DNA from: an uncultured Collinsella sp.
GTDB lineage: Bacteria; Actinomycetota; Coriobacteriia; Coriobacteriales; Coriobacteriaceae
Assembly: GCA_959599915.1 (NCBI GenBank)
Contig: CAUGJE010000002.1
Span: 1-64,000, forward strand
Direction of reading: 5' to 3'
DNA: 64,000 nucleotides
The translations under genes were made by a program, and so were the position numbers. The notes below the pieces were generated by a model, which saw only the letters and a list, made by a program, of their open reading frames with translations, searched no databases and was not told the DNA's origin. Shown piece after piece: positions 45,037 through 53,422 of this stretch. Position 1 is the first letter of the stretch; the number at the start of each line of letters is the position of its first letter.

Positions 45037-45172
45037 GCGTTTCCGGAAGTGCGGTGAAAACCGAGATCGACAGACCAGACCCCTGTTTTAGCCTTCCGCG
45101 ACCTGCGGTTTTGTTGCCGAAATTCGGTTTATGCTCGGAGGTTTCCGATTTTTCCCCGCACTTCCGAAAAGC
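45037..45172. repeat. long inverted repeat with Cys-free, non-coding core
   Basis: The left arm (45037-45068, GCGTTTCCGGAAGTGCGG...) is complementary, with a few mismatches, to the right arm (45140-45172, ...CCCCGCACTTCCGAAAAGC). They enclose ~70 bp with no good ORF. The element stands alone between the toxin-antitoxin-like operon and the SIR2 gene. It may be a transposon-like miniature element or a strong RNA structure. Confidence 0.7.
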
Positions 45173-45457
45173 ACCCTTAAACCGCGCGTCCCGAAGCGGA
45201 AAACCGCCGGATATTTGTTCTCCCCAAATGAGATCCTTGTTTTGCCTGGCCGAATCTTACATCCAAACAAAAAAAGAGGACCGACGCATCAACCCTCTTC
45301 AGGTGTCGCCCGAAGGCTTCCAGCGCAATTGATTTAATTCTAATCGATATCACTTGTTTGACCACGATCACGTCAACCAGTAGAAGCCGCCCATGCTCGA
45401 TCATTCCATTGCCGGGATGGTGCTTGGCTAGTACGTCACACATTGCATACATGAAAA
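45173..45457. other. intergenic region without a supported gene
   Basis: A minus-strand frame of ~90 codons (45177-45452) exists, but it has no family resemblance and overlaps the edge of the inverted repeat. I see no promoter or terminator that would make it a gene. Confidence 0.4.
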
Positions 45458-45492
45458 AAGGGCAACACTCTCAATTTGAAAGCGTCACCCTT
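45458..45492 (-). terminator. terminator downstream of the SIR2 gene
   Basis: On the minus strand AAGGGTGACGCTTTC pairs with GAGAGTGTTGCCCTT over 15 positions, with G-T wobbles in place of four pairs, around an AAATT loop. It is followed by TTTTCATG. It is ~200 bp past the SIR2 stop codon. Confidence 0.8.
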
Positions 45493-45688
45493 AAAGCTCC
45501 CAAAGAGCTTTTGTATTGCAGGAAGATACTCTACACTATCTTCCCTTGATTGGCGGGTCGAAACAGACACCATTGTGATTTCAAGCAGAAAGCGTTATAT
45601 TAAGTATGCATTTGCACGTGGTGTTCGCACTATACGCTCAGATGCCATAGTTTACAAAGATGGCCTTCTTCATAGACGCTAGGTGGGA

Positions 45689-47284
45689 TTACTCACTAGT
45701 AGCCGATATGTCGAAGGCCTTCTTGTACTTAAGGAAATCATACATTCTAATAAGCCGTTTCAGCGCGCTATTACCGTGGATTATCTTGCGATCGTCCATG
45801 ATGAGCGCCCTCAGATATTCAAGCAACTTATTTAGATCGATCTCATCTTCTTCAAGTAGCACAAGCTTTTTAAATGCTTCCTCAAAGCCTTCGTTAGCTA
45901 TAACAGACTGAACCGAGTGTCTAATTCCCGAATGATGATAGCTACCTTTTGCCTTTCGTAGGCTGTTGTTTAGAAAAGCATCTAAATCCTTCTTCTCATC
46001 TATTTCCTTTAGCATCCTTGGATTAAGAACTTCCCCTGAATACGCGCTTAAATACTTATACATGGGCAAACCACCCGAGTTAGAAGCAAGCAGCGAAGGA
46101 AGGTATTCCTCGACGGCAAGCTTAGGAGCAACATGTTCGTCATCAAACACAACATCACGATATAGAAGTTCGGCTTTGACCATACGCCCGTGCCCTAAAG
46201 AAGCATTCGCAACACCGATACCCAGCACAAGATGCTGTCCCTCCGGAAGTCTCTCGAGGTCGTTAAAACTCGCTTCAACTACCAGAGAGTCATTCGGATC
46301 GCCCTCATCAGCCAAGGCGTAGATGCTCCTGCGAAGCTCACGAATGATCCTGGGCGAGAAGGAGCATTTGGATTGTCCAATTGCTTCATACACTGCACCA
46401 AAATCGTTCGTCCTAATCTCGGTCATGCTTATCTCGCCAATACCTGGAAAGGTAAACGAATGAGTTGAGGTTGCGTTTTCTCCCCTAGTAAGGAAGATAA
46501 AGCGCTTTCTAAGCAACGCAAGATTGTTAGAACCGAGGCAGCGCGAAATCGACATGAGGATAGCTTGGATATCGGGGTCGTTAAGGGAATAACCGATAAA
46601 AATAATTGGGTATTCCATAAAAATAGTTAACAACTTGGCAGCCAAGTAATCCTGTGTTTCGGCGAGTTTTGCGTAATCTGCCTCCTCAAGAACCATAGAT
46701 TCAGGATTATCCATAGAACCGTGGATCTTATAGATTTCACCCATTTCAAAAGTTCTGTGAAAGACGAGATCGTCTTGGCCAACAAAAACTTTAAACTCGG
46801 GAAATAGCGACTCCAGGAGACAGTCATAGTTGGTTGTTATAACGCCAGAGATACGCCGCCTGCCAACCTCTCTCAAGATATCAAGCTCATGCGTCATATA
46901 TTCAGGTTTGAACGAGGATAACCTCTCGGCCGCCATGATCTTTAAAATAGATTTACGCTGACGAATGTCCTCTACATGATCGTTTCTAAAAGAAGCGAAG
47001 CGAGGGTCCTCAAGAACAGCTATGCGCATATCCTTATCAAGCATCGTCGCGGCAGAGGGCAATGCGCTATTGTCAGACTCATCTGGACAACGTGCCAGGT
47101 ACGAGTCAAGCCGAAAGGGATCATCGGAAAGACGGGAACAGAGGTGCCTTAACAAACCAACCCAATCGTCGGTACCCATGTATCTACGGGAAAAGCCCGA
47201 GCCGACGAATAAATATGGGCTACGCCCCACCCCATTTATCAAACGTACAACGCTTTCTACAATGTCATCTCTTCCGACTTCCAT
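45689..47284 (-). CDS. SIR2-domain protein, probable antiphage effector
   Basis: A 531-residue protein with an N-terminal SIR2-like NAD-binding domain. The motifs are GSGFS (28-32), TTNYD (150-154), KIHGS (186-190) and IGYSLNDPD (230-238). The His of KIHGS is at the usual catalytic position. Such SIR2-like domains deplete NAD during infection in several defence systems. The C-terminal ~260 residues carry no recognised domain and may sense the trigger. ATG 47284 has GGAGG six bases upstream. Codons are less GC-rich than in the core, which suggests transfer. No obvious partner gene lies within 500 bp. Confidence 0.85.
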   Translation of the reverse strand: MEVGRDDIVESVVRLINGVGRSPYLFVGSGFSRRYMGTDDWVGLLRHLCSRLSDDPFRLDSYLARCPDESDNSALPSAATMLDKDMRIAVLEDPRFASFRNDHVEDIRQRKSILKIMAAERLSSFKPEYMTHELDILREVGRRRISGVITTNYDCLLESLFPEFKVFVGQDDLVFHRTFEMGEIYKIHGSMDNPESMVLEEADYAKLAETQDYLAAKLLTIFMEYPIIFIGYSLNDPDIQAILMSISRCLGSNNLALLRKRFIFLTRGENATSTHSFTFPGIGEISMTEIRTNDFGAVYEAIGQSKCSFSPRIIRELRRSIYALADEGDPNDSLVVEASFNDLERLPEGQHLVLGIGVANASLGHGRMVKAELLYRDVVFDDEHVAPKLAVEEYLPSLLASNSGGLPMYKYLSAYSGEVLNPRMLKEIDEKKDLDAFLNNSLRKAKGSYHHSGIRHSVQSVIANEGFEEAFKKLVLLEEDEIDLNKLLEYLRALIMDDRKIIHGNSALKRLIRMYDFLKYKKAFDISATSE

Positions 47285-47791
47285 CTAGCGCCTCCAAACA
47301 AGCTACTTCCATAAGTATAGAACATATGTTTGGATTTTACTAGAATTGCAAGACTTCATCGGAGACAAAGCTGCTCGACAATTGAAAATTCGAACCGCAC
47401 AGGTGACCCAATATTCAGCAGTGTTCCGACGAGCAAATATTCATTTCGCGCCTCAGGCAATCTAGCGCAGCGGCATCAGTTAGAACGCCATGACTCTCTA
47501 GGAGTTCGATAAGTTGAGCGAAAGTCTAAAATTCCATCGCCAAAGTAACTCCTAAAATCAAAGGGCCGTTGCCGATAACAACCAAACAACGACCCTCCTT
47601 TGTCATCGCCTCACGTAGAGCCCACGACAACTGCATCACTAACTGGATGTTAACCTAGATGCGCAGTAATTGCGCATCCAAAAAAGTTAATCATGTAGCA
47701 AATACTCTTCGCGTTGAAACTAATGCGAAGCATTTTCGCGTCCGTGCACGAGAATGCGCAATCAATATGCGGAAAGGCAAAGATGATTCAC
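47285..47791. other. intergenic region between the SIR2 and membrane-protein genes
   Basis: 507 bp with no supported gene. It holds an intrinsic-terminator-like hairpin at 47559-47602 (below) and a perfect hairpin at 47658-47678 (GATGCGCA GTAAT TGCGCATC). The promoter of the SIR2 gene is expected near 47300-47340 on the minus strand. Confidence 0.55.
47559..47602 (-). terminator. terminator downstream of the membrane-protein gene
   Basis: On the minus strand CAAAGGAGGGTCGTTG and CAACGGCCCTTTG pair with one bulge around an internal loop, followed by ATTTTAGG. It lies ~190 bp past the stop at 47792. Confidence 0.6.
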
Positions 47792-49201
47792 CTAGCTAAC
47801 AACCATCCAGTCACTACCGACAGTACTCGAAATCTTCGAGGAATCGCCGATGCACACGATGGTCGCCGAAGCGCCGGGCACATACTTGGCCTCAAGAACG
47901 GAAACACCTTGCTCCTTAAGCCTTAAGGTCGTCTCGGTTATCTGGGTTTTATTCACATCATTTTTGCTGACCAGTTTAACGCCATTGCCATCATTTTCAT
48001 TCAGGCAGGATACAACCGTATTGTAATCGGCCCAATAACAGTACTCCCCAGAAAGCCATCCAAGCTCAGTGGCGCATATCGATCCAGTCGCAGAAACCGT
48101 CTTTGGAAGCAATCCGTAGCGCTGCCTTTCCTCAAATTCAAGAACATCACAAAATACGCGATTAGCATTAAGTAATCTCGTTCCACAATAGTCCCCGTAA
48201 AACGGCGCAAAATGATTGCGGATAGTCCGCGACAACATACAGTAATCGTAGGTGTAGTAACACTTGAAGATTCGTAGGGCGTCTCCCCCTGCCCCTTCGG
48301 CAGAACGGGCGAATTCAACAAGAAACTGGTCCCACATGCGCTCAATATAGGGAATTGCGAGTTTAACGCTATCCATATCAGACAAAGGAGCATCGCTCGT
48401 CTGCTGCATTATTCCAGTGGTTTTTGCCAAATGGAAATGAGCTGCCATGCGCTCGATCGTTCGGATAAACTCGGGCCGATTCCCGTCCTCAATCGCCATA
48501 ATTGCAAAGAAAACACTTCTCAACAGAAGATCACTTGAAAATCGCTGAGGTAAGAGATCGCCATATTCGCGCTCGTATGAGAAGAGCCTGGCCTCACCCG
48601 TATCGATTGAAGAGTAACCAAATACGGAGTCCGAAGGAACGACATATGATGGAGCGGCATTTGAGTACACACGGCTAAACTTAATTTGATAACGCTTAAA
48701 AAAGGTTGAAATCCAAAAGGTCACAACACCAAATAATGCCAGCTCAAACTCAAAGGCAATACTCGAAGTATCAAGCACATCTAGCCCCTGGCCTCCGAGA
48801 TAGCCATCGATAACAAAGTGATCGAATGCGACGGACAGCAAAAGAGACATGAACGCCTCGAATGAGAAAGGAAGAGTCCGGTACCGCAATTTACCCCTTG
48901 CATGCTTGATTACCCCAAGAAACAACCAATAGAAAAGGGTAGGCATGTATCGCAGCGAAGGACCTGGAACTGAAAACGCATCGCAAATCGCAGCCATAAT
49001 AAACACCGGGAGCTGGCAACAAATTGTTGGAGCGAGAATTCGGTAGGCAACGTTCAGCCTGCCCGGCTCATCGGAGGGATACAGTTCTTCGACGGTGTAT
49101 TGCCCTCCGATCGCCAAGGGCCCAGCAAAGCGGACAAGCTGAACGCTCGACAAACCGATAAAGACATAAAAGACAATCCAATGAATAGTGACCGATTCCA
49201 C
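47792..49201 (-). CDS. multi-pass membrane protein with possible lysozyme-fold/GT51-like motif
   Basis: A 469-residue protein with about five membrane segments in the first 170 residues (around 6-30, 52-75, 85-100, 112-130, 152-168), then a soluble region. In the soluble part the stretch AIEDGNRPEFIRTIERMAAHFHLAKTTGIMQQ (read as two adjacent pieces at 236-245 and 259-267) resembles the paired motifs of peptidoglycan glycosyltransferases (EDxxF...GxSTITQQ) and the Gly-Ile-Met-Gln of lytic transglycosylases. The match is weak. The C-terminal ~100 residues are unrecognised. Start GTG 49201, behind AGGAGA. It could be a toxic membrane effector next to the SIR2 gene, but this is speculative. Confidence 0.55.
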   Translation of the reverse strand: MESVTIHWIVFYVFIGLSSVQLVRFAGPLAIGGQYTVEELYPSDEPGRLNVAYRILAPTICCQLPVFIMAAICDAFSVPGPSLRYMPTLFYWLFLGVIKHARGKLRYRTLPFSFEAFMSLLLSVAFDHFVIDGYLGGQGLDVLDTSSIAFEFELALFGVVTFWISTFFKRYQIKFSRVYSNAAPSYVVPSDSVFGYSSIDTGEARLFSYEREYGDLLPQRFSSDLLLRSVFFAIMAIEDGNRPEFIRTIERMAAHFHLAKTTGIMQQTSDAPLSDMDSVKLAIPYIERMWDQFLVEFARSAEGAGGDALRIFKCYYTYDYCMLSRTIRNHFAPFYGDYCGTRLLNANRVFCDVLEFEERQRYGLLPKTVSATGSICATELGWLSGEYCYWADYNTVVSCLNENDGNGVKLVSKNDVNKTQITETTLRLKEQGVSVLEAKYVPGASATIVCIGDSSKISSTVGSDWMVVS

Positions 49202-49309
49202 CTGTAAACAATCTCCTCAGGTCATACGCTTGCGATTAATTGTAGATAGACAGAATTGAACAGGAAGCAACATTATTTGAAACTGTTGTTTTGCGCACCC
49301 CGGATCAAC

Positions 49310-49564
49310 CAACATACCCCAGAAAGGTCGCTGATGTTGACTGGGGTTCCCGTAAAACCCCAACAAAAAATGTGCGGAGTGCCGACCTGAAACTGCCTTC
49401 GGACCCTATTGGCTGCACACCGAGAGGCTCCGCTATGAAACGCCCCCTTTACCACCCGCTCTGTGCGACCGCGTGCACGTCCATGGTCAACGCGACGATG
49501 CCTATGGCAGCCATTGCAGAGGGGGTTCAGCCTCAGAAGGCCGCCGAGCAGCAGGCGCAAGCCG
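49310..49564 (+). repeat. direct repeat A of a secreted-protein gene 5' region
   Basis: About 255 bp highly similar to 53164-53422, in the same orientation. Shared features are the leader CCCCAGAAAG...TTGACTGGGGTTCCCGTAAAA, then ATGTGCGGAGTG, ACTGCCTTCGGACCCTATTGG, and the signal-peptide start. The two copies bracket ~3.6 kb that carries two accessory genes. Confidence 0.9.
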
Positions 49565-49656
49565 TGAGGTCGAGCTCAGCGTTGCTTTTGAATGCAGAAA
49601 AACGAGTCCGAACGCAGCGGCGTCCGGTCCTCTTGGCAGGTCCCATCTTGGGTTGA
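49435..49656 (+). pseudogene. truncated secreted-protein gene (signal peptide only)
   Basis: A 73-codon frame starting ATG 49435. The first ~45 residues (KRPLYHPLCATACTSMVNATM, then PMAAIAEG) are nearly the same as the start of the gene at 53293 and form a signal peptide with an Ala-x-Ala-type cleavage site. After about residue 43 the similarity stops and the frame runs into an unrelated 30-residue end (VRTQRRPVLLAGPILG). It is the broken left partner of a duplicated secreted-protein gene. Confidence 0.75.
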
Positions 49657-49684
49657 TGTCCACAAAACTAGCCCTTGCGGTCGG

Positions 49685-50503
49685 TTAAACAAGTTTCAGC
49701 AGCCTTTGATACTCTCCGGGATCACGCATACGCATAATATCCATGTATGTTCTGCTTTTTGCGACCATGATATCGTCGAACTTGGATAGGCCGTGCCCGC
49801 TCGCTCTTGTGACAACCATGCGGTCGTCGCAAAAATATGAAAGGAAGGTGTCCTTGCCGGGATGGTGTATCCGTCGGACGTCGAGCACGTTCCGGAAGTC
49901 ATAGTAAAGTGCGGCGTTGGCGGTTTCCTCAAGTTCAGGCAGTCTGTCGATGCCTTCAAAGCGGCAAGGATAAATTAGCAGCAAGTTTTTCGAATGACTG
50001 ATTGAGCGAAGAAGTCCTCGGGCCTCACGGTCTTCTTCGCTCAATTGTTTATTACTCTCAGTTTTTAGAAGCTCGTCAAGCTTGGCGAGGCTGTAATCCC
50101 TGAGAATTGCATGCAGGCGTAAGCCTCTCTGTTCTTTTACATGACTTCTGCAAAGTTGTTCTAAAGTTATTCCGCGGTCTGAAACTCGCCTTGACGAAGT
50201 GAGACTTACGGCGCGCATCATGGATTTTCCGAAGATGAGCTTGAAATCTAACTGATACGCGTCTGATACCGCATCACACTCCCCATTTGCCTCGGATACG
50301 GGCGCATGAAACTCCGCACCTCTGGTCAGTTCCTTGAAAGCGTTGGAGTGGTTGATGAGCTCGCGCGTCCATTCCTCGTATGTATATAACGGACGCCCAG
50401 AATAGTCTTGCATGAGGTCCTTAACAAACAATTCTGGGGTAATCATTGCGGATTTAAGTCTCTCGGCTCCGGGAACGGCTTCAATAAGCCTCTTATCTAT
50501 CAC
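49685..50503 (-). CDS. hypothetical protein, possible PD-(D/E)XK nuclease
   Basis: A 272-residue soluble protein with no family I recognise. Around residues 75-88 it shows E-C-D-A-V-S-D, then AYQLDFKLIFG; the D-F-K spaced after an acidic pair recalls the D...(D/E)xK core of restriction-like nucleases, but this is only suggestive. The start is a GTG at 50503 behind GAGGAGG. It lies inside the repeat-bounded cassette, on the same strand as the reverse transcriptase but 560 bp away. The codons are less GC-rich than in housekeeping genes, so it is probably acquired. It may be a defence gene. Confidence 0.5.
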   Translation of the reverse strand: MIDKRLIEAVPGAERLKSAMITPELFVKDLMQDYSGRPLYTYEEWTRELINHSNAFKELTRGAEFHAPVSEANGECDAVSDAYQLDFKLIFGKSMMRAVSLTSSRRVSDRGITLEQLCRSHVKEQRGLRLHAILRDYSLAKLDELLKTESNKQLSEEDREARGLLRSISHSKNLLLIYPCRFEGIDRLPELEETANAALYYDFRNVLDVRRIHHPGKDTFLSYFCDDRMVVTRASGHGLSKFDDIMVAKSRTYMDIMRMRDPGEYQRLLKLV

Positions 50504-51067
50504 TGTGGCCTCCTCTTTGCGGTAGTTTTACGGATGTTGACGGAAGCCGTTCCAGCAGGGTACGCCAAAGTTGGCCGAGCGAGCGGCCCGTCCTGGCTCG
50601 GAAGGGTCCGTGCCTTCGCCTAGAATACGCGCACCATGGCGCGTTCAGGCCGCTTTCGGGGTTATCCTGGCCGTTTCCATGGCAACCTCGCGCTACTTCT
50701 CGGAGAGGAAGATGGCCGAGTTGCACGACGCGGCGCTGCGAAGGGGAGCATCGTGCTGTCATGACTGGGCCGAGCTGGAAAAGACTGCCGGGAAGATGGT
50801 CGAATCCAGCCTTGAGCTTGCCGACAGAGTGGAGTCGGCCTAGGATATCGATAGATTCCGGATCCTGGACACAGGGGCCAAGGAGTCCATTACACCAACT
50901 TTCGCGACACTACCGTTCTTGTCATATCATTCTGATGTTCGGCTCGAGTTTCAGAGGCATCGTTCCGCGACCGCGTGAAGGCACATCAATTGTTACCTAG
51001 TGATCGGAATTGGCCGATATCGATTTAGTATTTATGGCTATGAATAATCCAGCGCTAAAGCCATCGT
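50504..51067. other. intergenic region between the two cassette genes
   Basis: 564 bp. The plus strand has a 90-codon frame (50571-50843) whose second half, with RYFSERKMAELHDAALRRG and CCHDWAELEKTAGKMVESS, looks protein-like and high in GC, so it may be a fragment of an older gene. There is no good start or ribosome site. No terminator for the reverse transcriptase gene is obvious in 50880-51067. Confidence 0.4.
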
Positions 51068-52522
51068 TTACCGAGCACTCAAGCGTTTAATCTTCCTATA
51101 AATCTTAGCCTCGTCGGGGGCAATCGGATCATTTGGAAACGCCTTTTGGGCTCTCGCTACGTAGGAAAGAAAGTTCCCATAGCGAGAAAATGCAGAAGGG
51201 TCAGCATCACCCGAGGGGCATAGCCTTCTTCCCTTAATACCGAGTGGTGAATAATGTTGATATAGAGCGGAGACGCGCTTTTTTGATGCGTGCCTTCCCT
51301 CCCCCTGATTAGAACGCGCAATCGCACTGGCTGCCTCACGGAGACGCTTATGGTACCTTCCAACCGTAGACTGTCGAAGTCTTACAACGCGCCCGTCAAA
51401 GTCAAACCCCAAGAAGCTAACTTTCTGTGCCGGATGTGCACCGGAGTACGAAAGGACCTTACCCGTACGAACGCTTTCAAAATCAAGCTGAGCAACCCCG
51501 CTGCTATCAACCCGGAACGCTTTGGTTTTCTCAGGCTGCAGTTTAACGGAATCAACATCGGTCATTAGATTGATTGCCTCTACAAGTGCATCAAAGCCAG
51601 ATTTTGGAACGGCAACAATAAAGTCATCGCAATAACGAAGATACAAGCCACCAACCCGTTCAACGGCAAGCCTGACTTTCATATCGATATCGGCCATATA
51701 GATGTTAGCGAGCACTCCACTTGCAGCAAGACCCTGAGGAATGCCGAGATCAATACCCGTTCGCCGCCACGGCCTGGTGATGACTTTACTTTTGTTTGCA
51801 AGAAACTCAGACTTTGGCAAGATAACATCCAGCTTGTTAAGTTCGCGAATAGACTTGAACCGAAGATCGATAGCCGCATCACTAATCGTTTTCTCCCGAG
51901 CAGGATCGATTACTGGCCATGGCAATTCATGTCGAGCAGCCAAATCACCAATAGGCCAGCACGAATAGCGGAGGATATTTTTAATGACTTGATAGTGATC
52001 GTCCGGCAAGCGTCCACTGGGAAACAACGAACGCAACGACGCCATTAGATGGACATGGTTTAAGTTGTCGAAGAAGCTCTCGAAATCACCCGTAAGCACA
52101 AAAGCCGAATCTTGCACACGCATATAGTCGAATGCCTTTTTAGCTGAGGAAATATTGCTACCAGCAGTTACGGCGCCGTCTGATGAAAGCGAAGAGCGGT
52201 ACGCTACGGCAACCTCATCAAACTCTTCGGCAATAGCCTTCTTGTTATATAAGTCCGACCACAGATAAGAGTAGTACTGGAAGACGCGGTGATCGAAATG
52301 CGAGGCATAAGCGATATTGCGAACCTTGCAGCTTCGCTTGCCTCCACGATACCGAACAGTAATGATCTCGTTGGAAATTAAAGGGTAGAACGCGTGATTG
52401 GAAACGTACTCTGAATCTAAAATCTTGGCCTGAACTTCGGCAAAAGAGACCCTATGATCGAAATGGGCATATGAACTTTTGGAACTATATCGAGGAATAC
52501 GAGTGATATCGAACTCGACCAA
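51068..52522 (-). CDS. reverse transcriptase of the unknown-group / defence-associated type (DRT)
   Basis: A 484-residue single-domain reverse transcriptase. Motif A GDFESFFDNLNH (Asp146), motif B GIPQGLAASGVLANIYM (261-), motif C YCDD (297-300) and the later FLGFDFDG are all present. The retron hallmark VTG after motif C is absent, and no maturase or endonuclease domain is attached, so it is neither a retron RT nor a group II intron. This fits the unknown-group RTs, many of which defend against phages (DRT types). The exact DRT class cannot be told. The start is TTG 52522 behind GGGGG. A structured 5' region (52543-52585) lies directly upstream. Confidence 0.85.
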   Translation of the reverse strand: MVEFDITRIPRYSSKSSYAHFDHRVSFAEVQAKILDSEYVSNHAFYPLISNEIITVRYRGGKRSCKVRNIAYASHFDHRVFQYYSYLWSDLYNKKAIAEEFDEVAVAYRSSLSSDGAVTAGSNISSAKKAFDYMRVQDSAFVLTGDFESFFDNLNHVHLMASLRSLFPSGRLPDDHYQVIKNILRYSCWPIGDLAARHELPWPVIDPAREKTISDAAIDLRFKSIRELNKLDVILPKSEFLANKSKVITRPWRRTGIDLGIPQGLAASGVLANIYMADIDMKVRLAVERVGGLYLRYCDDFIVAVPKSGFDALVEAINLMTDVDSVKLQPEKTKAFRVDSSGVAQLDFESVRTGKVLSYSGAHPAQKVSFLGFDFDGRVVRLRQSTVGRYHKRLREAASAIARSNQGEGRHASKKRVSALYQHYSPLGIKGRRLCPSGDADPSAFSRYGNFLSYVARAQKAFPNDPIAPDEAKIYRKIKRLSAR

Positions 52523-52542
52523 AATACCCCCAAATAAATCAA

Positions 52543-52585
52543 CCTGTCCGGATCAACAAGCGGCGGCTAACCCTCCCCGGACAGG
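52543..52585 (-). ncRNA. stem-loop upstream of the reverse transcriptase gene
   Basis: Perfect 9-bp arms CCTGTCCGG and CCGGACAGG enclose a ~25-nt loop 21 bp upstream of the RT start. Several DRT systems need a non-coding RNA template or partner encoded directly upstream. The stem could belong to such an RNA, but only this one hairpin is visible and it might instead be a terminator, though the run after it (TTGATTTATTTGG) is poor. Confidence 0.35.
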
Positions 52586-53163
52586 CTAATCAAAGGCGCA
52601 GCAAGTGCAACCAACGCTTTCGCGGCCACCTAAAACAATGCTTGCCTATGCGATACTAGACGAAAGCGAGGAATTGGTACTTATGACCATCGAGGCTCTT
52701 ATCCAGCTAGCAGCAGGCAACGCTGGTGTCAATGTTGCGAACGTCGGAATTTCGTCGTTTGCGATATTGACGGCAGTAGCGTACCCCATCGCCAGTTCGC
52801 GATGGGCACCAAGCTTTATTCCCCATTCTTGCTTTGCTTAAACAGGTTATAAGAAATCGGCTCATGCAGTTAACAGCGCCTTGATGCACACCCAATTGTC
52901 TTGACGGCGGTCGCATCGAAAATGCCGATGCGTCTCTACGGATACAAGCGCCTCCTCATCTAATGCATGCACACGGTCCGCGAGACAAAATCGCCGACAA
53001 CACCGTGAAAATCCCGATATGCATAATCTAGAAGTTTGGATGCACAGACAGGTGGAGTGGCATTGTTCAGCATGGCCGCTTCGCACTCCTCGCCGACGGG
53101 CGCATCGCCGAGGGCGAAGACATCAGCGCACAGCGAGGCAGAGGACCAACTCCTCCCCCTCCC
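52586..53163. other. region with a decayed minus-strand gene
   Basis: On the minus strand, a frame reading ADVFALGDAPVGEECEAA ... LLDYAYRDFHGVVGDF (53169-52960) can be joined by a single frameshift to another frame reading LADRVHALDEEALVSVETHRHF ... CIKALLTA (down to 52862). Both show coding-like composition, so this is probably a broken gene of unknown family. The region 52586-52860 shows nothing. Confidence 0.4.
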
Positions 53164-53422
53164 CAACATTCCCCAGAAAGTTCGCTGGTGTTGACTGGGG
53201 TTCCCGTAAAATAATCCCCAACAAAATATGTGCGGAGTGCTGGCCTGGAGCTGCCTTCGGACCCTATTGGCTGCTCACCGAGAGGCTCCGCTATGAAACG
53301 ATCCCTTTACTACCTGCTCTGCGCGATCGCGTGCACGTCCATGGTCGGCGCGACGTTGCCTATGGCAGCCATCGCAGAAGCTATGCAGCCTCAAGAAACC
53401 GCCGGGCAGCAGGCGCAAGCCG
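53164..53422 (+). repeat. direct repeat B of a secreted-protein gene 5' region
   Basis: The second copy of the ~255-bp unit at 49310-49564, same orientation, ~85-90% identical by eye, with small indels after CCCGTAAAA. It includes the leader, ribosome region and signal peptide of the gene at 53293. Confidence 0.9.

Noticed and set aside
45177..45452. A possible small gene on the minus strand
   Set aside because: No ribosome site and no recognised family; it overlaps the inverted repeat edge.
47285..47791. A CRISPR array or toxin-antitoxin gene in the gap between the SIR2 and membrane-protein genes
   Set aside because: No regularly spaced repeats and no convincing ORF; only two hairpins.
51068..52522. 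Classifying the reverse transcriptase as a retron
   Set aside because: The retron VTG motif is absent and no msr-msd-like structured pair is seen; only one simple stem-loop lies upstream.
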